Of a stretch of 42,539 nt of DNA, positions 11,401 through 20,825 are shown in pieces. Source of the stretch: Thiogranum sp. (lineage in GTDB: Bacteria; Pseudomonadota; Gammaproteobacteria; DSM-19610). The DNA is taken from contig JAGXGS010000044.1 of the NCBI GenBank assembly GCA_024636585.1, forward strand, positions 1-42,539. The letters run 5' to 3'. Both the position numbers and the translations under genes were made by a program. Within the stretch, counting starts at the first letter, position 1; each line of letters begins with the position of its first letter. The notes beneath the pieces are model-generated. The model was not told the origin of the DNA and searched no databases. It saw only the letters and a program-made list of their open reading frames with translations.

Positions 11401-12019
11401 TCCTGTCCCCTGTTTCTTTTTTCTCATCCCATATCAGGCGCGGGTCGAAACTCATCACAGCCAGCATCGTCAGTATAACCACTGCGGCAAATGCCCGCGC
11501 CCCCGCACCGGGATAGACAGAAGCTATGGATCCGACCTGCACCAGTGCCACCAGCAGCGCCACCACAAAGATATCGACCATTGACCAGCGCCCCACCAAC
11601 TCGGTGATACGATACAGACGCGCACGCTGGCGATGTTGAAATGATGAACGGCGCTGCACGGATATCAGCAGATAAGTCAACGCAATCATCTTCAGCAGCG
11701 GTATCAGTATGCTGGCCACGAACACAATCAGAGCCAACGGCCATTCACCATTGATAAACAGGTAGATCACCCCGCTCATGATGGTGTCGGGCTGTCCGCT
11801 GCCAAGATAGACGGTGGTCATGACCGGCAGCAGATTGGCCGGCAGGTACATAAGCATGGCGGCAAGCAGAAACGCCCAGGTCGCGCCAATGCTGTTGCGC
11901 TTGCGCACGTGGACCTTTGCTCCGCAACGTGGGCAATGCGTGTGCCGATGCGATGGCACCCGCAGTAACAGTTCGCAGGTGTGGCAACTGGTCATACCGA
12001 AATCGCGCGCCCGCTGCAT
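11393..12019 (-). CDS. pqiA: PqiA-type membrane protein, second half-gene
   Basis: A 208-residue membrane protein equivalent to the C-terminal half of E. coli PqiA. It opens with a rubredoxin-like pair of CxxC motifs (CHTC and CPRC) and continues with four membrane helices and conserved ANLLPVM and FDPRLIWD motifs. The start is set at ATG 12019, which shares one base with the previous stop (TGATG). An ATG at 12049 would run 31 bases into the upstream gene. It overlaps pqiB by eight bases. PqiA is thought to supply or accept lipid at the inner-membrane end of the PqiB tube. The 12019-12651 gene is its partner. Confidence 0.85.
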   Translation of the reverse strand: MQRARDFGMTSCHTCELLLRVPSHRHTHCPRCGAKVHVRKRNSIGATWAFLLAAMLMYLPANLLPVMTTVYLGSGQPDTIMSGVIYLFINGEWPLALIVFVASILIPLLKMIALTYLLISVQRRSSFQHRQRARLYRITELVGRWSMVDIFVVALLVALVQVGSIASVYPGAGARAFAAVVILTMLAVMSFDPRLIWDEKKETGDRNG

Positions 12020-12651
12020 CACAGTTTTTCCCGCGCCAGCTTTTCCCATAGCAGGCGCGGTTCAAATGCCGACAATGACGCCGCCGACACCAGAATCAAC
12101 GCGAGAAATGCGTACAGCGCCGGACCGATCACAACTTCCGCCATACCTTCCAGTTTCACGAAAGCCACCAGCACGCCGAGCATGAAGACATCCAGCATGC
12201 TCCAGGGCACCAGATGGCTGATCCAGGTCAGCACCGTTCGCAGCAGCGGCGCCCGCCATCCAAAGCGCAGGCCGGTCAACACATATAGCATGCTGACTAC
12301 AATGAGTGCCGGCCCCACCACAGTCGCAATCAGCACCGCGACCGCCAATTCGCCCATACCGGCCTGGTACAGGGCAGCCGAAGCACCAATCAGTGTGGTG
12401 CTTTGCAAGCGTCCCTGCATCTCCATCATCATGAACGGAAAGGCGTTGGCAAGCACCAGCAGAAGCAACGCAGTTACGTTCAGGGCGAACAGCCGGTCGA
12501 GGCCGCCAACGGGATTGCGCGCCAACCGTGCGCCGCAGCGTGGACAGCGGGCACGCTGTCCAGGCGCAAGCTGCGGCAGGCGCTGCAATCCGTCGCACTC
12601 GCGGCAGGCAAGATAGCGCTCCGGGCGCTGTACTGGTTCCAGGTCATTCAT
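12019..12651 (-). CDS. pqiA: PqiA-type membrane protein, first half-gene
   Basis: A 210-residue protein equivalent to the N-terminal half of E. coli PqiA: two CxxC motifs (CREC and CPRC), ANAFPFMMMEMQG at the first membrane helix, WSMLDVFMLGVLVAFVKL, and a closing SAFEPRLLWEKL. It parallels the second half-gene motif for motif, reflecting the internal duplication of PqiA. Here the two halves are separate genes joined by a TGATG overlap. It is the first gene of pqiA-pqiA-pqiB-pqiC. No strong ribosome binding site is visible before its ATG. Confidence 0.85.
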   Translation of the reverse strand: MNDLEPVQRPERYLACRECDGLQRLPQLAPGQRARCPRCGARLARNPVGGLDRLFALNVTALLLLVLANAFPFMMMEMQGRLQSTTLIGASAALYQAGMGELAVAVLIATVVGPALIVVSMLYVLTGLRFGWRAPLLRTVLTWISHLVPWSMLDVFMLGVLVAFVKLEGMAEVVIGPALYAFLALILVSAASLSAFEPRLLWEKLAREKL

Positions 12652-12766
12652 GCAGGCGGTAACGTCTGAAAAATTCCATTGCAGTATGCATCAAAGTCCC
12701 GAGGCCGGAAAAGGCGTAGTTCGTCGTATTATTGACGGAGTCGGTTGGGCGCGGCAGTGGCGTTAT

Positions 12767-12783
12767 ACTGCAAATATTGCAGT
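12767..12783. promoter_or_regulatory. 17-bp palindrome between divergent genes, possible operator
   Basis: ACTGCAAATATTGCAGT has two perfect 7-base arms around ATA. It lies in the 196-base gap between the pqi genes (leftward) and the VanZ-domain gene (rightward), and overlaps a TTATAC hexamer at 12763-12768 that could be a -10 element for the rightward gene. A matching -35 at proper spacing is not evident. A transcription-factor site is an inference from symmetry and location. Confidence 0.35.
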
Positions 12784-12847
12784 TTACCCGGATCATCGAA
12801 GGACCTGGCGTGCAAAATCGGCATCCACAGTATCGGGCGGCTGACCT

Positions 12848-14101
12848 GTGCGGCTGAAGCGCCGTCCACCCGAGCGTGCAACAACCGACTGGCTGTATGT
12901 CAGCGTCTGGTCACTTTTCGTGTTCGCCAGCATACCAGTAGCGCGCACTCTACAATCCGTCATCCGCGCGCACTGGGGCCGCGAGGCCTTTTTGTACGGG
13001 GTAATGGCCGTGATCCTGTTGTCATCGCTTGGCGCTGCCTCCTGGCTCAGGTTCAGGTATCCCCGTCCCGCGCCGGCGAATTATCTCTGGCTGGCTGGCG
13101 TGACTCTGGTATTCGTCGCCTATACATATCACTTGCGCCGCAATCCCGAGGAGGCCATGCACTTCATCCAGTACGGCGTCCTGGCGCTGCTGGTGTATCG
13201 GGCACTGACGCACCATATCACTGACACCGGGATCTATGTCACCGCCGCCCTGATCACCGCCGCAATCGGCATCGTCGACGAAGCCCTGCAATGGCTGACA
13301 CCTGGACGGGTGTGGGGTCTTTCGGACATCTGGCTGAACAGTTTTGCCGCGCTTCTGATGCTGCTCGGTATCGCCCTCGGCATCAGGCCAACGGGAATTT
13401 CCGGGCCACCGCGGCGTTCGACCCTGCGCATCCTGTGCCGCGCGGCACTGGTAGTCGTGGTACTGCTCGGTCTCAGCCTGCTGAACACACCGCAGCGCAT
13501 CAGCCGCTATGTCGAGGCATTCCCGACACTCGACTTCATTGTGGACCATTCCAGCGTCATGGCGGAATACGGCTACCGCTATTCTAATCAGCAAGCCCTG
13601 GTATTTCGCTCCCGCCTGGCACCGGATGATCTGCGGCACAGCGATCGGACGCGGGCTTCCGAGGCTGCCGAAAAGCTGGACAGCCTGCCGGCGCTCACCG
13701 ACTACAAGGCGTTCCTGCGGCTCTACACGCCGTTCACCGATCCGTTCCTGCACGAGGCACGTGTTCACCTTAATCGCCGCGACTATTACCTGCAAACTGC
13801 GGCCGGATACCAGCATGACGACAGGGACGAATTCCGCAGGCGCATGACAATCGCGCATTTTGAAAATAGAATCATGGAAGACTATTTCACCGAAAGCCTG
13901 GCCCGGTCAGGATTCCAGCTCGCGGAACCCACTGTTGCCGCCATCAGGGAGAATGCCATGCTCGACGCTGGTTATGAGAGTCCGGTCAGCAAAGCCCTGT
14001 TGACGCGAATCAGCGAGCGGCAGGTGCTGTGGGCGACGCTGTTGCTGGCGGTCGCGCTGATCGCCGCGGAACGCCGGTTCAGCAAGGCATGCCGCTCATG
14101 A
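12848..14101 (+). CDS. VanZ-domain integral membrane protein with large extra-membrane C-terminal region
   Basis: A 417-residue protein. The first half (about residues 15-200) is a multi-helix membrane domain with the VanZ-like pattern EEAMHFIQYGVLALLVYRAL, GIVDEALQWLTPGR and LSDIWLNSFAALL. VanZ family proteins are poorly understood; VanZ itself gives low-level teicoplanin resistance. Residues about 220-385 form a hydrophilic, probably periplasmic domain that I do not recognise, rich in charged residues and tyrosines (HLNRRDYYLQTAAGYQHDDRDEF), closed by a final membrane helix at about 393-410. The start is GTG 12848, with no clear ribosome binding site. It overlaps the phosphoesterase gene by ATGA, implying a joint role at the envelope. 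Confidence 0.65.
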   Translation: MRLKRRPPERATTDWLYVSVWSLFVFASIPVARTLQSVIRAHWGREAFLYGVMAVILLSSLGAASWLRFRYPRPAPANYLWLAGVTLVFVAYTYHLRRNPEEAMHFIQYGVLALLVYRALTHHITDTGIYVTAALITAAIGIVDEALQWLTPGRVWGLSDIWLNSFAALLMLLGIALGIRPTGISGPPRRSTLRILCRAALVVVVLLGLSLLNTPQRISRYVEAFPTLDFIVDHSSVMAEYGYRYSNQQALVFRSRLAPDDLRHSDRTRASEAAEKLDSLPALTDYKAFLRLYTPFTDPFLHEARVHLNRRDYYLQTAAGYQHDDRDEFRRRMTIAHFENRIMEDYFTESLARSGFQLAEPTVAAIRENAMLDAGYESPVSKALLTRISERQVLWATLLLAVALIAAERRFSKACRS

Positions 14102-15051
14102 CTGCGCGCCGGCTGTTCACGCGGCGCGGCTTTCTGCGTCGCGCGGGGGCCAGCTTGCTGGCGACCAGCAGTCTGGCGCTGACCGGCGGTTGTCTGCGCT
14201 CGCCGCCGCGTTCAGTCGGCAGACGTGCCCGATTTGTGTTCTTTACCGATGTGCATGCACGCACCGAGTGGGATACGCCGCTGGCGATGGCGCGCGCCGC
14301 ACAGGCCATCAATGCGCAGCAGGCGGATTTCATTATCGGTGGCGGCGATCTCATTACTGATGGTTTCCAGAGCAGCGCCGCCACGGTCGCACCACGCTGG
14401 GATGCTTATATGGCGATGCACCGGGCGCTACAGGGTGATGTTTATTCAACGCTCGGCAATCATGACCTGGTAGCCGCGCGCCCCGAAGACGGCTCGACAC
14501 CGGCATCCGACCCGCGCGCCATCTATCGTGAGCGGCTCGGCCTGGACAACACCTGGTATACATTTGACGCGGCTGGCTATCGCTTTTTTATCCTGGATTC
14601 CATCCGCGTCAGCGACGATGCCTTCAAATATCACGGTTATATATCACTGCCCCAGATCGACTGGCTGCAGGAACAGCTCGCGCATACCGCTCGCGACCAG
14701 CCGCTGGTGGTGGTATCACACGTGCCGCTGCTCACTGCATTTTACGCTGCCACCGGGGGCGCAACGACTGCCGCGCCACCCAACCGGGTGGTAACCAACA
14801 ATGTCGCAGTGCTGGAGCTGTTCGCCAGCCACAACCTGATCCTGGTGTTACAGGGGCACCTGCATGTCCGGGAGCAGCTGCAATGGCGAGATACCACCTT
14901 CATCACCGGCGGGGCCGTGTGCGGGCGCTGGTGGCGCGGCGCCTGGCATGGCACGCCGGAAGGTTTCAATATCATTACGCTGCAGGACAATCACGTGGAC
15001 TGGCAATATGTCGACTACGGCTGGGAGGCACGGCGCCCGGCCAATGCATGA
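14098..15051 (+). CDS. Tat-exported calcineurin-like metallophosphoesterase
   Basis: A 317-residue protein with a twin-arginine signal (FTRRGFLRRAG) and a possible lipobox LTGGC at Cys32. The mature enzyme carries the complete two-metal phosphoesterase set: D51 and H53 in FTDVHA, D84 in GGGDLITD, N121 and H122 in LGNHD, a histidine in VVSHVP (about 208), and GHLH (about 253). It should act in the periplasm or as a membrane-anchored lipoprotein on an unidentified phosphate ester. The start at 14098 overlaps the VanZ-domain gene stop (ATGA); an in-frame ATG three codons earlier (14089) is also possible. The pairing suggests the two act on the same lipid- or cell-wall-linked substrate, which is inference. 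Confidence 0.85.
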   Translation: MTARRLFTRRGFLRRAGASLLATSSLALTGGCLRSPPRSVGRRARFVFFTDVHARTEWDTPLAMARAAQAINAQQADFIIGGGDLITDGFQSSAATVAPRWDAYMAMHRALQGDVYSTLGNHDLVAARPEDGSTPASDPRAIYRERLGLDNTWYTFDAAGYRFFILDSIRVSDDAFKYHGYISLPQIDWLQEQLAHTARDQPLVVVSHVPLLTAFYAATGGATTAAPPNRVVTNNVAVLELFASHNLILVLQGHLHVREQLQWRDTTFITGGAVCGRWWRGAWHGTPEGFNIITLQDNHVDWQYVDYGWEARRPANA

Positions 15052-15062
15052 CCGGCTGCGGC

Positions 15063-16574
15063 TTAGCGGTCGCGTCGCGAGTAGGCCAGGGCGAGATTGG
15101 CTTGCTGGCAGAAATGTTTGAAGGCCGTGAATGAATCTTCATCCAAAGGCCGCCCGCTGAGCTTGCGATCCGCATAGAAAAGCCCGATAGGTTTGGCATT
15201 CACCTCTACTGGCATCATGAAAAACTGCGCATCGCCGGTCAGTGCCGTGACCTCAGCGCTTATCAACGGCGCTAGTCGCGGATCGTCATCGACTCTGGCC
15301 CACAGCGGTTCGCGGCTCGTCAGCACATGTCCGAAGATGTTGGCCGGACGCGATACCACATCGAAGGCGAATTTCTCCCGCATGTCATTCCTGTCCCAGC
15401 CGAGCGCATACCGCGCACGCAGATGCGTGCGCTCGGGATTGAGCATGGCGAATAGCGTGCGGTCCATGCCGACACCGCGAAATACGCCTTCCAGCACCAT
15501 TTCGAGGAACAGATTGATATCGTGCTTGCCGCCCATCATGCTCGACAGGTCACGCAGGATACTCAGTTGCAGCATTGGATCGGGCTCAAGGAATTCCGGC
15601 TGCTGCTGCTCGCTGGCGGGTGACGGCGTATCGTCCTGACGGGCGGAAGCCGGCAGGGGAATCAGTCTGGCCGCCTCGCCTCCACCAAAATTCCGCGTCG
15701 CCTTGGCGGCCTCGGCGGCATTATGATGCACGAGGTCACTGACCGCCTCGACCGGCAGGTACAGCGCTTCGGCCACCCGCCCCAGCAGCTTTTTCACTTC
15801 GGGCGCATCCCAGCCGTTCTCTGCCTTGGCCGCCAGCTCACGGGCGTATTCGATATTGCTGACGCGGGGATTTTTTCCACCCTTTTTCTCCAGGGCATTT
15901 TCCAGCAATTCGCCGAGGTGCCACTGGCGTGACAGGCCCAGACTCAGTTCAGCGAGTTCGAAACCCAGCACCTTCTTTTCGGCGCGCGCAGGATCAACAC
16001 CCGGCACCTGCAAAGCTTCATTCAGCTGCTGCGCCTGTTCGCTCTTGATACTCCAGAAAGCCAGGTCACCGATGCCGCACAACAAGGTGGCAATGAAGAC
16101 TTCTTCAGGTGACCGGTCGCCGCGCTTTTCAGCAAACGAGCGGGCCTGGATGGCAGCATGAAACGAACGCGCCATCTGTTCGGCCATGCGCGTCTTCTGG
16201 GCACCGGTCTGCAATGAATCTATGACCGCTATCGACAGACACAGGCTGCGAACGGTATCGAAGCCGAGCAGCACCACGGCACGCGACACAGTACTGATGC
16301 CGCGCACTCCGGCGCTGTAGATTGGACTGTTGGCCACCCGCAACATACGCGCCGTCATGGAGGCATCCTGAAGGATCACCCGCGCCAGCTCGGCCGCCGA
16401 ACTCTCGCGATCGCCCGCCACGCCGGAAATTTCCTGGACCGTGCGCGCAAACACGGGCATGCCCTTGTCGCTCAGCACCTCCACCCATTCAGCGAAATTA
16501 CGCGGTGTCCTGCGGGTCTTTTCTGCTTCGCCGCCGCCTGCTTCCGGCGCAGTTTCCAAATCATCCCCGCTCAT
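15063..16574 (-). CDS. HDOD-domain protein with C-terminal GAF domain
   Basis: A 503-residue cytoplasmic signalling-type protein. Residues about 30-230 form an HDOD domain (a catalytically dead HD relative): MPVFARTVQEIS, DASMTARMLRVANSPIYSAG, STVSRAVVLLGFDTVRSLCLS. A linker rich in Pro/Ser/Gln (about 315-340) leads into a GAF-like domain (about 345-495), with LFAMLNPERTHLRARYALGW, FAFDVVSRPANIFGHVLTSREPLW and PIGLFYADRKLSG. HDOD proteins often connect second-messenger signals to gene expression or motility, but no partner can be named here. It converges on the phosphoesterase gene with an 11-base gap. Confidence 0.85.
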   Translation of the reverse strand: MSGDDLETAPEAGGGEAEKTRRTPRNFAEWVEVLSDKGMPVFARTVQEISGVAGDRESSAAELARVILQDASMTARMLRVANSPIYSAGVRGISTVSRAVVLLGFDTVRSLCLSIAVIDSLQTGAQKTRMAEQMARSFHAAIQARSFAEKRGDRSPEEVFIATLLCGIGDLAFWSIKSEQAQQLNEALQVPGVDPARAEKKVLGFELAELSLGLSRQWHLGELLENALEKKGGKNPRVSNIEYARELAAKAENGWDAPEVKKLLGRVAEALYLPVEAVSDLVHHNAAEAAKATRNFGGGEAARLIPLPASARQDDTPSPASEQQQPEFLEPDPMLQLSILRDLSSMMGGKHDINLFLEMVLEGVFRGVGMDRTLFAMLNPERTHLRARYALGWDRNDMREKFAFDVVSRPANIFGHVLTSREPLWARVDDDPRLAPLISAEVTALTGDAQFFMMPVEVNAKPIGLFYADRKLSGRPLDEDSFTAFKHFCQQANLALAYSRRDR

Positions 16575-16648
16575 TCAACCCTGCCGCAAAAGTTCCACAC
16601 AAGAACGGCAGTCTAACGCAAAGCGCGACAGTTGGTGCAACTGCAGCA

Positions 16649-16831
16649 TCAGTGCCGCAGTTTTTCCCGCCTCAGCCATTCCCATACCGGTAGCGCCGCG
16701 AGGCCACCTATCACGCCGGCGAGGTAACCCGGAATACTGACATTGAAGATCCCGGCCCATAACAGGCTGGCGACAAAGCTTGCCGCCATCATCGCAAGTA
16801 CGGTGATCAGTAAGCGTTGCCAGAAACGCAT
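16649..16831 (-). CDS. Small two-helix membrane protein downstream of slipin
   Basis: A 60-residue protein, MRFWQRLLITVLAMMAAS onward, with two membrane helices and a basic tail (EWLRREKLRH). The start is placed at 16831: the GAGGA site at 16838-16842 sits 6 bases before it but abuts the alternative ATG at 16837, which is too close. I do not recognise a family. It begins 16 bases after the slipin stop and is probably the last gene of the nfeD-slipin unit, so it may belong to the same membrane complex. Confidence 0.6.
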   Translation of the reverse strand: MRFWQRLLITVLAMMAASFVASLLWAGIFNVSIPGYLAGVIGGLAALPVWEWLRREKLRH

Positions 16832-16847
16832 AGTCATTCCTCGATTC

Positions 16848-17603
16848 TTATTCAGGCTTCATCACTTTCATAGCCGCTTCCAACAGGTCCATGGGCATCG
16901 GGAACACGATGGTATTGGTGCGCTCCCCGGCAATTTCCGTCAGGGTCTGCATGTAGCGCAGCTGGATTGCCTGCGGCTGTTTGGCCAGCATGCGTGCCGC
17001 CCCGAGCAGTTTTTCCGATGCCTGCATTTCTCCCTCGGCATGAATCACTTTGGCGCGTCGGACGCGCTCGGCCTCGGCCTGCTTGGCAATCGCACGTATC
17101 ATACTGTCATCCAGATCGACATGCTTGATCTCGACGTTGCTCACTTTGATACCCCAGGCCTCAGTTTGTTGATCAAGGATATTCTGGATGTCTGCATTGA
17201 GCCGTTCGCGCTCGGCCAGGATCTCATCCAGCTCATGCTGACCGAGCACCGAACGCAGTGTCGTCTGTGCCAGCTGGCTGGTGGCCATGTAGAAGTCTTC
17301 CACCTGGATGATGGCATTGTCCGGCGCGATGACCCGGAAATACACCACGGCATTCACTTTTACCGACACATTGTCGCGCGAAATCACATCCTGGGTCGGT
17401 ACATCCATGACAATGGTACGCAGATCGACCCGCACCATCTGCTGTACAAAAGGGATGAGAATGATAAATCCCGGCCCCTTTACCTTCCAGAAACGGCCCA
17501 GCATGAAAATAACCCCGCGCTCGTATTCGCGCAGGATGCGGATCGCGTAAAAAAGGAAAATAACAACCAGTGCAATCGCCAGATATAGAGCATATAGCGT
17601 CAT
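16848..17603 (-). CDS. Slipin (stomatin/prohibitin-like SPFH membrane protein)
   Basis: A 251-residue SPFH protein: an N-terminal membrane hairpin (about 4-25), then [25 protein letters not shown], the SPFH core with [30 protein letters not shown], and the oligomerising helix [24 protein letters not shown]. Slipins form ring-like scaffolds in the membrane. Bacterial and archaeal slipins are usually encoded with an NfeD-type membrane protease, which can cleave the stomatin C-terminus. Here the ATG overlaps the nfeD stop by four bases, with AGGAG upstream. The C-terminus [16 protein letters not shown] is hydrophobic, as expected for the protease-sensitive part. Confidence 0.93.
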   Translation of the reverse strand: MTLYALYLAIALVVIFLFYAIRILREYERGVIFMLGRFWKVKGPGFIILIPFVQQMVRVDLRTIVMDVPTQDVISRDNVSVKVNAVVYFRVIAPDNAIIQVEDFYMATSQLAQTTLRSVLGQHELDEILAERERLNADIQNILDQQTEAWGIKVSNVEIKHVDLDDSMIRAIAKQAEAERVRRAKVIHAEGEMQASEKLLGAARMLAKQPQAIQLRYMQTLTEIAGERTNTIVFPMPMDLLEAAMKVMKPE

Positions 17604-18973
17604 GATTCTTTCTCCTGTTCAGAAGCGTTCAGGGGCTCCACCTGCAGAGTCAAACCCTTTACACCGGTTACTTTCACCCGTTGCCCTATGCTCAGGGGCC
17701 TGTCGCTGCGAGCCCGCCAGGTTTCGCTGTGAATCGCGACCCGGCCGCCGTCCGCGCCGCCACTGACCACCATCGCCTCGGCGCCAAGCAACTCTTCCCG
17801 GCCGCTCACAACCGGCCGTCCCCGCGCCTTGAATGCCAGCCCGACGACAACCACGAACATCAGGGCGCTGGTGATCGAAAGTACCGCAATAATCGCCGGA
17901 TCGATTCCGTACCCGGGCACTTCGGTGTCCATGAGAATAACCGACCCGATCACGAAGGCGACGAGACCGCCAAATCCGAGCACACCGAAACTTGGCTGGA
18001 ATGCCTCCGCCACCATCAGGGCCACGCCGAGCAGGATCAGCGCCACGCCTGCATAGCTGATCGGCAACAGCTGCAGCGCGTAGAGCGCCAGCAACAATGC
18101 GATTGCGCCGACGGTTCCGGGGACCACGGCGCCCGGATTGGCGAATTCCAGGATCAATCCATAGATACCGACCATCATCAGGATATAGGCGACGTTAGGA
18201 TTAGTGATGATACTGAGGAAGCGGTTCCGCCAGTCCGGCGCCAGCTCCTCGATCGCCCGACCGGCTGTTTCAAGCGTGACCTGCTCACCCCGCAGCATCA
18301 CTTCCCGGCCGTCGACCTGCTCGATGAGGTCGTTCATGTCAGTGGCGACGATATCGATCACATTCAGCTTCAGGGCCTCGCTGGCCTGCAGGCTTGCCGC
18401 CTCCCTGACTGCCTGTTCCGCCCAGTCCTGATTGCGGCCATGCAATCTTGCCAGTCCACGGATGTAGGCCACTGCGTCGTTGACAATCTTGCGCTGCATG
18501 GCATCGCCACCGGATGCCGCATCCGATTCCCCGGATTCCTCCTTCTTGCCCGATCGATCCGGTGGCGAGAGGCCGCCGATCCGGACCGGCGTTGCAGCAC
18601 CGAGATTGGTGCCAGGCGCCATCGCAGCGATCTGGCTTGCGTACAGGATGTAGGTACCGGCGCTGGCGGCACGCGCGCCGGTCGGCGCGACATAGGTGGC
18701 CACCGGTATTGTCGAGCTGGTAATGTTTTTAATAATACCGCGCATCGCCGAATCCAGGCCGCCCGGCGTATCCATACGGATGACAACCAAAGCAGCGTTC
18801 CGTTCGGCAGCAGTTTGCAGCGACCGCTGCAGATAATCCTCGGTCGCGGGCCCGATGGGTCCGTCGACACTCAACTCAAGGATCACGCCGGTGGCATTGT
18901 TCGCTGCGCTGACAGGAGAGGCGATCGCCAGCAGCAGCGCACAGAGCACAAGTATTCGAGTCGTTATTGCCAT
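17600..18973 (-). CDS. nfeD: NfeD-type membrane serine protease (long form)
   Basis: A 457-residue long-form NfeD. It has a signal peptide (residues 1-23) and a ClpP-like protease domain with DTPGG (68-72), the nucleophile S104 in ARAASAGTY and a likely general-base K162 in [15 protein letters not shown]. Four to five membrane helices (about 265-390) follow, then a C-terminal OB-fold domain ([21 protein letters not shown]). Long NfeD proteins cleave the paired stomatin/slipin. The insert around residues 136-157 ([20 protein letters not shown]) between nucleophile and base is hydrophilic and probably a disordered loop. It is coupled to the slipin gene by ATGA. Confidence 0.92.
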   Translation of the reverse strand: MAITTRILVLCALLLAIASPVSAANNATGVILELSVDGPIGPATEDYLQRSLQTAAERNAALVVIRMDTPGGLDSAMRGIIKNITSSTIPVATYVAPTGARAASAGTYILYASQIAAMAPGTNLGAATPVRIGGLSPPDRSGKKEESGESDAASGGDAMQRKIVNDAVAYIRGLARLHGRNQDWAEQAVREAASLQASEALKLNVIDIVATDMNDLIEQVDGREVMLRGEQVTLETAGRAIEELAPDWRNRFLSIITNPNVAYILMMVGIYGLILEFANPGAVVPGTVGAIALLLALYALQLLPISYAGVALILLGVALMVAEAFQPSFGVLGFGGLVAFVIGSVILMDTEVPGYGIDPAIIAVLSITSALMFVVVVGLAFKARGRPVVSGREELLGAEAMVVSGGADGGRVAIHSETWRARSDRPLSIGQRVKVTGVKGLTLQVEPLNASEQEKES

Positions 18974-19055
18974 CGATTGATCCCGCCGGCCACCCGTTTA
19001 AGGATAGACGTTAATCGCGGGAAACGACGGCGACGCGGCAGGTGCCGCCAGATGG

Positions 19056-19439
19056 TTATTTTTTCCCGATCAACTCAATCGGATAACCATCCGGATCTTC
19101 AACAAAAGCAATGATCGTAGTGCCGGCATTCATGGGGCCGGCTGCACGCAGGATTTTCCCGCCGCGCCGGCTGATCTCATCGGCAGCCTGGTAGACGTCG
19201 TCCACTTCAAGCGCGACATGGCCGTAACCGCTGCCCAGGTCGTAGCTATCCGTGTCCCAGTTATGAGTGAGTTCGAGCACCGTGTTTTCCGACTCATCGC
19301 CATAGCCGACAAAGGCAAGAGTGAACTGGCCTTCGGGATAATCTTTCCGGCGCAGCAACTTCATTCCCAGCATCTCGGTGTAGAACTGGATGGAACGGTC
19401 CAGATTTCCGACCCGTAGCATGGTGTGGAGAATACGCAT
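19056..19439 (-). CDS. gloA: Lactoylglutathione lyase (glyoxalase I, Ni-type)
   Basis: A 127-residue glyoxalase I that isomerises the hemithioacetal of methylglyoxal and glutathione to S-lactoylglutathione in the cytoplasm. The four metal ligands are all present in the E. coli positions: H5, E56, H74 and E122. The short length without the extra eukaryotic loops matches the Ni/Co-activated class. The start is 24 bases after the argG stop on the same strand, so it is probably co-transcribed with argG. Confidence 0.95.
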   Translation of the reverse strand: MRILHTMLRVGNLDRSIQFYTEMLGMKLLRRKDYPEGQFTLAFVGYGDESENTVLELTHNWDTDSYDLGSGYGHVALEVDDVYQAADEISRRGGKILRAAGPMNAGTTIIAFVEDPDGYPIELIGKK

Positions 19440-19463
19440 GACTTTGCTCCCTTGAATTCGCGC

Positions 19464-20675
19464 CTATTGCTTCCTGCGTGCCGCGATGCGCAGCCGCAAG
19501 GCATTCAGCTTGATGAAACCTTCGGCATCCTTCTGGTTGTAGGCGCCCTCGTCTTCTTCAAAGGTTGCGATACGCTCATCGAACAGTGAATCGGTATCCG
19601 ATTTGCGCCCGGCAACTATGACATTGCCCTTGTAGAGTTTCATACGCACGATCCCGTTGACGGTCTCCTGCGAGGCGTCGATCATTTTCTGGAGCATGCT
19701 GCGCTCCGGACTCCACCAGTAACCGTTATAGATCAGGCTGGCATAGCGCGGCATCAGGTCATCTTTCAGGTGCGCCACTTCGCGGTCCAGCGTCAGCGAT
19801 TCCATGGCGCGATGCGCTTTCAGCATGATGGTACCGGCCGGCGTCTCATAGCAGCCACGCGATTTCATGCCGACATAGCGGTTCTCGACGATATCATCAC
19901 GACCGATACCATGGGCGCCGCCCAGCGTATTGAGCTGTTCCATAACCTGCGCCGGGGTAACCGTCTTGCCATCGATGGCGACGATGTCACCTTTTTTATA
20001 GGTCAATTCGACATAAGCCGGCGCATCAGGTGCCTGTTCCGGCGCCACCGACCAACGCCACATGTCGTCTTCCGGTTCCGACCAGGGATCCTCCAGAATG
20101 CCGCCTTCATAGGAAATGTGCAGCGAATTGGCATCCATGGAATACGGCGACTTCTTGCCCTTGTTGAAATCCACCGGAATCCCGTGCTGCTCCGCATAAG
20201 CCATCAGTGTTTCGCGTGATGTCAGATCCCACTCACGCCAGGGCGCAATCACCTGGACGTCAGGTTTGAGCGCATAGGCGCCCAGTTCGAACCGCACCTG
20301 ATCATTGCCCTTGCCGGTAGCACCATGCGAAATCGCATCGGCACCGGTCTCGTTGGCGATTTCCACCAGCCTTTTAGCGATCAGCGGGCGGGCTATCGAA
20401 GTACCCAGCAGGTACTCGCCTTCATACACTGTATTGGCACGGAACATCGGGAACACGTAGTCGCGCGCGAATTCCTCGCGCAGGTCCTCGATATAAATTT
20501 CCTTCACGCCCATGCTCTGCGCCTTGGCGCGCGCCGGCTCCACTTCCTCACCCTGACCGATGTCGGCGGTGAACGTCACGACTTCGCAGCCGTAGGTCTG
20601 TTCCAGCCATTTCAGAATGATGGAAGTATCGAGTCCGCCGGAATAGGCGAGGACGACTTTCTTTATGTTGGACAT
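19464..20675 (-). CDS. argG: Argininosuccinate synthase
   Basis: The 403-residue enzyme joins citrulline and aspartate using ATP, the penultimate step of arginine synthesis. The N-terminal PP-loop [17 protein letters not shown] is intact, followed by [16 protein letters not shown] and [14 protein letters not shown]. It is unlinked to the argD-argF pair at 34982-37062. The start ATG lies about 100 bases from a 463-bp structured repeat element (20775-21237), so its promoter must lie within that short gap or beyond the element. Confidence 0.97.
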   Translation of the reverse strand: MSNIKKVVLAYSGGLDTSIILKWLEQTYGCEVVTFTADIGQGEEVEPARAKAQSMGVKEIYIEDLREEFARDYVFPMFRANTVYEGEYLLGTSIARPLIAKRLVEIANETGADAISHGATGKGNDQVRFELGAYALKPDVQVIAPWREWDLTSRETLMAYAEQHGIPVDFNKGKKSPYSMDANSLHISYEGGILEDPWSEPEDDMWRWSVAPEQAPDAPAYVELTYKKGDIVAIDGKTVTPAQVMEQLNTLGGAHGIGRDDIVENRYVGMKSRGCYETPAGTIMLKAHRAMESLTLDREVAHLKDDLMPRYASLIYNGYWWSPERSMLQKMIDASQETVNGIVRMKLYKGNVIVAGRKSDTDSLFDERIATFEEDEGAYNQKDAEGFIKLNALRLRIAARRKQ

Positions 20676-20791
20676 GGATCGGGCACCTTGTGCGTTTGGT
20701 TGAAGCTGGCGATGGGTGGGTATTTTACTTGTATTTTTTTGGTTCGACTAATGTGGTCGTTTTATTGGCCAGTAGCCACTAACGTGGGGTT

Positions 20792-20825
20792 GTTACTTTT
20801 CTTTGCGTCGCCAAAGAAAAGTAAC
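20792..20825. repeat. Left-arm hairpin of the repeat element
   Basis: GTTACTTTTCTTTG (20792-20805) pairs perfectly with CAAAGAAAAGTAAC (20812-20825) across a 6-base loop, CGTCGC. It differs from the right-arm hairpin at three stem positions, each with the compensating change on the opposite side. Confidence 0.9.

Noticed and set aside
17681-19114. A 477-codon open frame on the plus strand opposite nfeD
   Set aside because: The translation is low-complexity and Arg/His/Asp-rich with no family resemblance, while the minus strand encodes a complete NfeD with catalytic residues. It is an antisense shadow of GC-rich codon use.
20676-20774. A sigma-70 promoter for argG (TAAAAT preceded by a TTAGTC-like -35 on the minus strand)
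   Set aside because: The -35 match is poor and no ARG-box-like operator is evident, so it was not listed as a feature.
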